Assembly (NCBI GenBank): GCA_009731375.1
Contig: BJOX01000337.1
Location: 577,634-620,210 of the forward strand
Direction of reading: 5' to 3'
Source: Paulinella micropora
Lineage: Eukaryota; Cercozoa; Imbricatea; Euglyphida
Length of the DNA: 42,577 nt
The translations under genes and the position numbers were made by a program. Shown piece after piece: positions 1-6,504 of the stretch. Under the pieces are notes generated by a model that saw only the letters and a program-made list of their open reading frames with translations, searched no databases and was not told the DNA's origin. Positions within the stretch are counted from its first letter, which is position 1; each line of letters opens with the position of its first letter.

Positions 1-96
1 TGGAGGTGGTGGTGGCGTGGTGGGTGGTGGTGTTGGCGGTGGTGATGGCAGTATATACCTTGAGTGCAGACTGAGCCGAATGCGTTTGGCACTGTA

Positions 97-118
97 TCAA
101 GAAGAAGAAGGAGAAGAA

Positions 119-153
<35 letters not shown>

Positions 154-395
154 GGAAGAAGAAGAAGAAGAAGAAGAAGAGGAGGAGGAGGAGGAAGAGG
201 AGGAAAGAGGAGGAAAGAAGGGGAAGAAGAAGGAAGAAGAAGGGGGAAGAAGAAGGGGAAGAGGAAGAAGAAGGGGAAGAGGAAGAGGAGGAGGAGGAGG
301 AAGAAGAAGAAGAAGAAGAAGAAGAAGAGAAAGAAGAAGAGAAAGAAAAAGAGAAAGAAGAGAAGGAGGGGGAGGAGGAGTGAGAGAGAGAGAGA
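97..395. repeat. GAA/GAG purine-rich microsatellite
   Basis: Almost pure A/G tract of GAA, GAG and GGA triplets, ending in a GA run at about 379-397. It gives long Glu/Lys/Arg or Leu/Ser open frames on both strands, which are composition artefacts. It lies directly upstream of the polypyrimidine-like stretch and AG acceptor of the SR-protein exon at 433, so it is most simply intronic. Confidence 0.8.
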
Positions 396-432
396 GAATG
401 TGTGTGTATTTTTTGTGTTGTTTGTTGTGAAG

Positions 433-478
433 GGAAAAACGCAGTAGGCCGGACGCGGAGGGCCCTCGCCGCAGCAGC

Positions 479-530
<52 letters not shown>

Positions 531-563
531 ATCGCAGCAGAGCGCGCTCGCCGCGGCCCGACC

Positions 564-598
<35 letters not shown>

Positions 599-649
599 TG
601 TAGTAGTAGTAGTAGGATCAGTAGTAGTAGTAGTAGTAGTAGTAGGATC

Positions 650-708
<59 letters not shown>

Positions 709-1255
709 AAGCAAGGGTGAGAGGAGCGGGTCCGGTCGCAGTGCCAGCCCAATGGTTAAGCGTGCGCGACACGAGCATAGCCCAGACAAGCGCGCGCGGC
801 AGGAGCAGCGCACCGAGTGCCACGTGCGGCCAAGAGCTTCCTCCTCCTCCTCCTCCTCCTTCTCCTCCTTCTCCTCCTTCTCCTCCTCCTCCTCCTCGAG
901 GACAGCGAATGGGACTTACCCGCAGCGTGCAGACACGCACGCGCGAAGCAAGGAAGCAGGCGATCATGAGCGCGCGAAGTTTGCGCGCGAAGGAAGTGCA
1001 CATCAGCCCAATGGTCGCACTTCCTGGCTGGAAAAGCCGGCCCGGCCTTTTGGGCTGGACCGGTCGGACCGTTGGCAGATGTGCGGGGCCGATCGTGACA
1101 GCCCGTCATCCTCGTCCAGTAAGACGGAGCACAGCAGGCGAGACAGGGACAGTGACAGGGACAGTGACAGGGATAGACGCAGGAACGGCGAGCACAGATC
1201 GAGAGATAATGTGGCTAGTCCAAGCGACACGCACAGAGTGATAGATTTGACATAG
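433..1255 (+). CDS. Host SR-type (Arg/Ser-rich) protein, 3'-terminal exon
   Basis: The frame is open from an AG acceptor at 431-432, after a T/G-rich stretch, to TAG at 1253-1255. It reads REKRSRPDAEGPRR, then poly-Ser encoded by (AGT)n, RS-type segments (SNRSRARSPRPDR, RSKGERSGSGRSASP), a second Ser/Phe tract from (TCC)n, and a C-terminal RD/RS region with repeated DRDSDRD. It ends in VIDLT, which fits a SUMO-interaction motif. RS composition is typical of splicing or nuclear-speckle proteins; no RRM or other folded domain is visible in this exon, so the exact identity is unknown. The poly-Ser frame agrees with the downstream RS frame across all (AGT)n blocks, which argues that this frame rather than the Val or Leu frames is used. 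Earlier exons lie outside the window or were not recognised. Confidence 0.55.
479..708. repeat. (AGT)n trinucleotide repeat inside a coding exon
   Basis: Several AGT/GTA/TAG blocks (479-530, 565-614, 620-642, 650-708) are separated by short RS-coding interruptions. In the exon frame they encode poly-serine. Confidence 0.85.
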
Positions 1256-1630
1256 AATCTAGAAGGTTGAGCCGGTTGGCAGAGTGAAGATGTATTTATT
1301 TACATCTTAGTGCACACCAACATGTAACCCATAAGTGCAATTCCTGTTAATTTGCCATAAATTCCCAGTCACGGGAAATTCAGTAAATTTTACCAAAAAA
1401 ATTCGAAGAGCGAAGTCCTCTCATATCTCAGCTTTCAAGATGATTTTTTTCTTCCGACATACCCTCCAAAACGATACTTCACTTTTTCATTCTACACACA
1501 AATTGAAGTGTACCGGGTTCGGGGAATCATGTGTATTAAGTGTACAAACAGATTTAGACACTCTCTAGCCCTATACAAACTGAACTCTGATCACAAAACC
1601 AAATTTTCAAATTTTTTCTAATCTCACAAG
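1256..1630. other. Intergenic host DNA, nothing recognised
   Basis: AT-leaning sequence downstream of the SR-gene stop. The short open frames have no recognisable protein features. I see no RNA gene or repeat. Confidence 0.5.
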
Positions 1631-2689
1631 ACCCAAGTTTTGCAAGGAAAGTCATTTATTGAACAGAAAAGCAAATTTATTAAAAAAAATTGTACGTGTG
1701 TTTGCTATCCTATCGAACTATGGAACACAAGTATCACAAAACATAGAAGGGGCTACAAATATCAACAGCGAAAACGAGTGCACGCACACCATTTTGCACA
1801 CAAAAAAAATCACGAAAGTAGCTAAGAACGACACCGTAAAAATTTATAAAAATCAGCTGAAAAATATCAGGGCCGGCGTGAACAACAAGCAAAAGTTGTG
1901 TCGAATCGGGGGAACGATAGGCTTCTAAACCAGAAGGTTTCAGAGGCGGAGCTTTTAAATTATTATGTGATAGAGGGTAACTCGAAGGAGTTTTCAATTG
2001 GTTTTTCAACGATTTTTATTACGTTTTCTCATAGTGATTTTTTTTTAAAACTATTTTTAATTTAACAGTGCTGTCTTTGACTGAGAGAACAGTGTGCAGG
2101 TATCGTGTGACATATTGCGGTGATTTTTGTATTGAAAACCAGTTTAATGTACGTACTTTCAAAAAAAAAAAATTATAGTCATAACTCATGATAAAAACCT
2201 AAAAGCCTATCGTTCCACCGATTTCGTAAACTTTATTGATCATACTATGGCACTCTACATATGTAATATATTTTTTGCAAGAATTAATACAGGAGGGCGC
2301 TAGAATTAATATATGTAAGAATAATTTCCGTGACCTTTTCCCTTACCTTCAAACGGTTACTACATGTGTTGTAGAAGGATCGGGTCAACGCTATTAATGT
2401 GGGAGGTTATTCAATATGGATGCTACATAATAGTGTAATCTGCATCCTAAAAACCTTCTCCACGCCGGTAAACGGTTATGTGAATTATATAGGTTTTAAG
2501 GTCCTATGGGATCCAAGCTTCCTAGCTTTCCTCCCATATTCCTTATCCTAAAACAACATTAAAACCGGATATATTAATCAGAACCGGAAATGTAATACTA
2601 CTGAGAATTCATCTTAAAATACATTTAATAACAAGGAATTACTTCCACGAGTAAATTCCCGTAAACACCAATAGCGTAAAAACGATGTA
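1631..2689. repeat. Duplicated host segment, empty copy of the viral insertion site
   Basis: 1631-2467 is almost identical to 4032-4864, and 2462-2689 matches 25873-26100 base for base as far as I could read. Differences are few: a handful of substitutions and small indels in A/T runs. This copy is uninterrupted: ACGCCG at 2462-2467 occurs once here and twice around the virus. Apart from the 3' end of the tail-anchored gene at 2639, it contains no convincing gene. Either a recent segmental duplication or the second haplotype placed in tandem by the assembler. Confidence 0.9.
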
Positions 2690-2837
2690 GTATACCGTGG
2701 GTGTTACAGGATGAGTTGAGCTTGCGGGTTTAGCTTGGACCGCTTCTGACGCGCGCGATCGCCTCTCTTGCTCTTCCCGCGCCGCCACCTCCGCGTCCGA
2801 CAATGGCGTCAGCTGCTTCAAGGGGCTCACCATCCGC
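2639..2837 (-). CDS. Host tail-anchored membrane protein, 3' exon (partial, cut by gap)
   Basis: The C-terminal 64 or so residues read MVSPLKQLTPLSDAEVAARE, then a charged Glu/Arg helix (EEQERRSRASEAVQ), a Pro/Thr/Ser linker and a hydrophobic terminal segment YYIVFTLLVFTGIYSWK before the stop. A single C-terminal membrane segment is the layout of tail-anchored proteins. The family is not recognised. The exon runs into the 10-N gap at 2838 and is repeated beyond it. The 3' end of the same gene is also present at the right flank of the virus (25873-26100), so the virus sits about 170 bp downstream of this stop codon. Confidence 0.55.
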
Positions 2838-2847
2838 NNNNNNNNNN
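2838..2847. other. 10-N assembly gap
   Basis: Ten Ns. Sequence 2694-2837 on the left recurs at 2848-2991 on the right with one clear difference, so the flanks are redundant contig ends, not adjacent genomic DNA. Confidence 0.95.
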
Positions 2848-3021
2848 TACCGTGGGTGTTACAGGATGGGTTGAGCTTGCGGGTTTAGCTTGGACCGCTT
2901 CTGACGCGCGCGATCGCCTCTCTTGCTCTTCCCGCGCCGCCACCTCCGCGTCCGACAATGGCGTCAGCTGCTTCAAGGGGCTCACCATCCGCAGCAACAA
3001 CTCATCGCACATGGATAGGAA
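2848..3021 (-). CDS. Second copy of the tail-anchored protein exon
   Basis: Same coding sequence as 2639-2837, extended upstream to a likely acceptor: minus-strand TTTGCCCAG precedes FLSMCDELLLRMVSPLKQ. The downstream TM-coding part is lost at the gap. It shows that the exon starts at about 3021 and encodes an additional FLSMCDELLLR. This overlap is best read as unmerged contig ends. Confidence 0.45.
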
Positions 3022-3339
3022 CTGGGCAAACAACATATGATACACGTGAAATCGGAAGGGTGCGAATCTTGCTTTCTCGAGCCCCCCNNNNNNNNNNCCC
3101 CCCCACACACACACACCCACCCCGCCCGCCTTCAATTATTGATTCCAATCTCCAATGGTTGTGTCGCTGTGGTCAGGTACCTCATACTCGTTTTCCCACT
3201 TGTCCGGTACGTCTACAAAAAGTAAGAAACACCACATAATGAAAATGGATTATTATACAGTTCTTGAAAAGTTCATTCACGAAAAAGCTTTGGGAAATTT
3301 ATTTTTTTCGCCTGAATACAGAACTCCTTCAACAAACCC
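3022..3339. other. Non-coding host DNA with a 10-N gap and a short CA/CCCA tract
   Basis: Contains Ns at 3088-3097, a C-rich and CA-rich stretch at 3098-3130, and AT-leaning DNA up to the stop codon of the TIR gene at 3340. No gene is seen. Confidence 0.5.
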
Positions 3340-4031
3340 TTAAGAAGCAGCAAGATTGTTTGCAACCAGATAGCATATCAAGCTTGAGACCTTTGCCTCG
3401 AGGGCGCCCACCACTCCCGTCACCCATCGGGGTGCGCGATTGCTCTCGTCTCCACCGAACTGCCAGTCCGTGGCGCTGTACATGGCCAAGAGCGGCTTGG
3501 CGTTCTGCACGGCGTAGCGGAGCTGCAACATAGAGCTGGAGCCCTCAGCCAAGACCCCAGTCGTCAGCAGCACCACTACCGCCTCCGCTTGCTCCAATGC
3601 AGCAGGAACCATTTTTTCATCGCTTGTCTGCGCCGACAGCCCTGGGTAGCGCTGGCGGAGCGTATCCAGCACGTCTGACACGAGCGCTGCGCCTGTGCTA
3701 CTGCGGATGACGAAGACGTTGGGCCACCCAGCACGCTGCGTGCCGGTTGCTTCCTTGACCTTGCTGTCGACAGAGAGCGGAGGTAGCAGCAGAGGCTTTG
3801 GAGGTTGCCTCTGGCCCCAGAAGCAGCCTGCCTGGCCTGAGCGCGAGAAAATTTCGCGTACCATGGCCTCGGCCTCGAAGGCACGGCGGCGGTAGGGAAT
3901 GATGGTCTTGGCATCCCATTGCTTCTTGATCTCGGCGTGCACTTGTGGGAACTTGGTCTTGCAAGTATAGTTGCATTGCAGGTCGGTGGAAACTTCCCAC
4001 ACACCTGCACGTTTGTCCAGGCGATCCTGCG
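3340..4031 (-). CDS. Host kinase/TIR protein, 3'-terminal coding part with second TIR-like domain
   Basis: Minus-strand frame ending in ...NNLAAS and TAA at 3340. From 4031 down to 3818 it repeats the end of the exon found at 27320-27536 (RLDKRAGVWEVSTDLQC, then AEAMVREIFSRSGQAGCF). It continues with a linker and a second TIR-like fold: NVFVIRSSTGAALVSDVL, then EQAEAVVVLLTTGVLAEG, then QLRYAVQNAKPLLAMYS. The segment equivalent to WCLME of the first TIR reads SSMLQ, so the catalytic Glu is Gln and the conserved Trp-Cys is Ser-Ser. The frame is broken at 4032, where the duplicated host segment begins. One codon (Thr) is missing relative to the right-hand copy, so the copies are alleles or paralogues. 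Confidence 0.65.
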
Positions 4032-4864
4032 ACCCAAGTTTTGCAAGGAAAGTCATTTATTGAACAGAAAAGCAAATTTATTAAAAAAAATTGTACGTGT
4101 GTTTGCTATCCTATCGAACCATGGAACACAAGTATCACAAAACATAGAAGGGGCTACAAATATCAACAGCGAAAACGAGTGCACGCACACCATTTTGCAC
4201 ACAAAAAAAATCACGAAAGTAGCTAAGAACGACACCGTAAAAATTTATAAAAATCAGCTGAAAAATATCAGGGCCGGCGTGAACAACAAGCAAAAGTTGT
4301 GTCGAATCGGGGGAACGATAGGCTTCTAAACCAGAAGGTTTCAGAGGCGGAGCTTTTAAATTATTATGTGATAGAGGGTAACTCGAAGGAGTTTTCAATT
4401 GGTTTTCAACGATTTTTATTACGTTTTCTCATAGTGATTTTTTTTTAAACTATTTTTAATTTAACAGTGCTGTCTTTGACTGAGAGAACAGTGTGCAGGT
4501 ATCGTGTGACATATTGCAGTGATTTTTGTATTGAAAACCAGTTTAATGTACGTACTTTCAAAAAAAAAAAAATTATAGTAACTCATGATAAAAACCTAAA
4601 AGCCTATCGTTCCACCGATTTCGTAAACTTTATTGATCATACTATGGCACTCTACATATGTAATATATTTTTTGCAAGAATTAATACAGGAGGGCGCTAG
4701 AATTAATATATGTAAGAATAATTTCCGTGACCTTTTCCCTTACCTTCAAACGGTTACTACATGTGTTGTAGAAGGATCGGGTCAACGCTATTAATGTGGG
4801 AGGTTATTCAATATGGATGCTACATAATAGTGTAATCTGCATCCTAAAAACCTTCTCCACGCCG
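4032..4864. repeat. Duplicated host segment, occupied copy, left of the virus
   Basis: Near-identical to 1631-2467. The left border abuts the TIR-gene exon (4031) and the right border is the viral target duplication. Small open frames are identical in both copies but have no recognisable features. No gene is assigned. Confidence 0.9.
4859..4864. repeat. Target-site duplication, left copy (ACGCCG)
   Basis: ACGCCG directly precedes the viral terminus AGTAGATGAT. The same hexamer follows the right terminus at 25873-25878 and occurs once in the empty site at 2462-2467. Six base pairs is the duplication size known for polinton integrases. Confidence 0.92.
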
Positions 4865-4874
4865 AGTAGATGAT

Positions 4875-4924
4875 ACACAATTTCTCGGCGAGAATTTTGT
4901 CAAATTCTAGCCTTCGAATTGTGT
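4875..4924. repeat. Nested inverted repeats in the viral tip
   Basis: The outer arms are ACACAATT (4875-4882) and AATTGTGT (4917-4924). The inner arms are AGAATTT (4891-4897) and AAATTCT (4902-4908) around a 4-nt loop. The same structure is in the right terminus. It could fold as a T- or cruciform-shaped end, or bind a dimeric protein. Confidence 0.7.
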
Positions 4925-5074
4925 GTCGCACCCCTCCTATGGATAGTTTAAACTTTCAATACTAAGCCTTAAAACACCAAAATAAAAAATCAAAAAAATT
5001 TGATAAATACAAGAAAGCAAAATAAATAAATTCGTTTTCCTGTATTTCAAAAAACAAGACGAAAAAAATTGATA

Positions 5075-5158
5075 GCCACAAAAAAGCAGTAAAAAAAAAA
5101 TAAGAACCACAAAAAAGCAATAAAAAAAATAAGAACCATAAAAAAGCAGTAAAAAATC
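5075..5158. repeat. Three tandem units of about 30 bp within the TIR
   Basis: Units of the form CCACAAAAAAGCAGTAAAA followed by an A-rich spacer and TAAGAA, repeated three times with small variations. The right TIR contains the same array in reverse complement. Confidence 0.7.
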
Positions 5159-5276
5159 CAACAAGTAGATACAAAGAAACAAAAACAACCAAATAGCCTT
5201 ATACAGCACACTACAAGAAAACATATGACACATTTTATCATTTTATTTTAAAGAATTAAAAGTGTCATAATATAGA

Positions 5277-5723
5277 ATGAGTGAGCAAACAATCAGAAAG
5301 ATTACGAAAGGAGGAATATGTATTCAAGAAAATGAAATTGTTATAAGGTGGAGAGAAAATGGAGAACAAAAAAGAAAAGTAATTTACATTGGAAAAAAGA
5401 GGACAAAGGAAGAAGCAGAAAAGCAAGCAAGGGAGTTTTACGAAAAGGAAGTATTATCAAAATACGAAGAAGATAATAAAAATACAGATTACAATCATTT
5501 ATCAAAGCAAAAGAAGTCAGAATGGAGAAAAGAAAGAAGCAAACAAACATATACTTGTGTATGTGGTAAAACTATAAAAATATATAGCAAATACGAACAC
5601 GAAAAAAGCCAATCACATAGAGACTTCTTTGCGGAGAAAGAAGAAATTATGTTAGGAGGACATAAATTTACTCGTATAACATATAGAAATGGCGACATAG
5701 AAAGGTATTATAAAAATAAATAA
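5277..5723 (+). CDS. Small viral DNA-binding-like protein with C-terminal zinc finger
   Basis: 148 residues, first gene inside the left repeat. The N-terminal part (about 15-60) alternates short beta-like segments with a charged helix (IVIRWRENG, KVIYIGKKRTKEEAEKQARE), a pattern reminiscent of AP2-type or integrase-arm DNA-binding domains; this is only a resemblance. Residues of about 90-120 carry C-x-C-x11-H-x5-H (TCVCG ... HEKSQSH), with the spacing found in the GIY-YIG protein at 16159. The GIY-YIG motif itself is absent. The start is set by ATG after TAATATAG. It could be a stand-alone relic or partner of the GIY-YIG nucleases. Function unknown. Confidence 0.7.
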   Translation: MSEQTIRKITKGGICIQENEIVIRWRENGEQKRKVIYIGKKRTKEEAEKQAREFYEKEVLSKYEEDNKNTDYNHLSKQKKSEWRKERSKQTYTCVCGKTIKIYSKYEHEKSQSHRDFFAEKEEIMLGGHKFTRITYRNGDIERYYKNK

Positions 5724-5769
5724 TTGATTTTATTTTAAACTTATTATTTTTTATTATATATACCGAGAA

Positions 5770-6417
5770 ATGACAACTTTGAAAATTTACAAAATATTCA
5801 ATGCTATGGACGAAAACGACAAGGAATTTTATATAGGAAGCACGACACAATATTATTTATCGGGTAGGTTTAGTCATCATAAATTGCTATGTAAGAAAGG
5901 ACTTAATAGAAAGTTATACAATCATATGAACAACAAAGGAATGAATAATTTTAAGTGTGTTTTAATTCATGAGGAAGTAATTGAAAATTACAACATCGAC
6001 AAACAGAGGGCTATTGAACAGAAATACATTGATGAATTGAAACCAACATTAAATTTAAACAATGCGTTTGGGGTAGGTGCTTCTGATGTAAAAAGAACAC
6101 GAACCGAATTTGAAGGAAGGACTTTTACAAATGAGAATGAAAAGAAACGAATTGAATATAATAAAGTTTATCATAAAGAGTACCAAAAGAAATATTATGA
6201 AAAAGAAAGCAAGAAAGTCAGAGAGTATCAAAAAAAGTATTATGATAAAAACAAAAGTATTTTGGTCGCTAAGAAAAAGGAAGAACTTGTCAGAATAAGA
6301 GAAAGCAAAAAATATTATTGCGAGTTATGTAATTTTACAGGAGTATCTCAATCCGCCATCATTACACACAATAACACAAAAAGACATGTGGCAAAAATGA
6401 ATTTAATTTCCATTTAA
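5770..6417 (+). CDS. GIY-YIG endonuclease with C2H2-type finger
   Basis: 215 residues. The N-terminal GIY-YIG nuclease core is seen as KIYKIF, FYIGST, the conserved Arg in SGRFSHHK, and the metal-binding Glu in EQKYIDELKPTLN. Next come a Lys/Glu/Tyr-rich helical linker (about 120-185) and a C-terminal finger YYCELC-x12-H-x5-H. Enzymes of this family make single- or double-strand breaks and are common as homing or genome-maintenance nucleases in large DNA viruses and their parasites. The start lies a few bases after TATTATATATA. It is in tandem with the preceding gene and the polymerase. Confidence 0.85.
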   Translation: MTTLKIYKIFNAMDENDKEFYIGSTTQYYLSGRFSHHKLLCKKGLNRKLYNHMNNKGMNNFKCVLIHEEVIENYNIDKQRAIEQKYIDELKPTLNLNNAFGVGASDVKRTRTEFEGRTFTNENEKKRIEYNKVYHKEYQKKYYEKESKKVREYQKKYYDKNKSILVAKKKEELVRIRESKKYYCELCNFTGVSQSAIITHNNTKRHVAKMNLISI

Positions 6418-6504
6418 ACTTTTAATTTCTATTAATTATTATAATTAAATAAAAAATTTCCATTTTATTTCAATATTTTTATATCCGCTTTGATATAAAA
6501 AAGT

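Larger units (their letters stand above)
4865..5227 (+). repeat. Left terminal inverted repeat
   Basis: 363 bp matching the reverse complement of 25507-25872 with only a few differences. It begins AG. It contains nested inverted repeats near the tip (4875-4924) and an A-rich region with three tandem copies of a unit of about 30 bp (about 5075-5158). Homology stops at CATATG (5222-5227). In polintons and virophages such repeats are the integrase substrate and the protein-primed replication origins. Confidence 0.95.

Noticed and set aside
17-813. Long Glu-, Leu-, Val- and Ser-rich open frames in the first 800 bases
   Set aside because: They come from GAA and AGT microsatellites read in all frames. 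Only the frame that gives RS-protein sequence across the non-repeat parts was kept.
1640-2009. Small ORFs at 1640-2009 and their copies at about 3919-4398
   Set aside because: They are identical in both copies because the DNA is duplicated. No motif, start context or splice support. A frame into the TIR exon at 3919 is a chance joining.
4937-5241. Phe/Leu/Tyr-rich membrane-like ORFs in the left TIR (and 25501-25800 on the right)
   Set aside because: Translation of A/T-rich tandem repeats in the inverted repeat; present in three frames, with no start signal or conservation argument.
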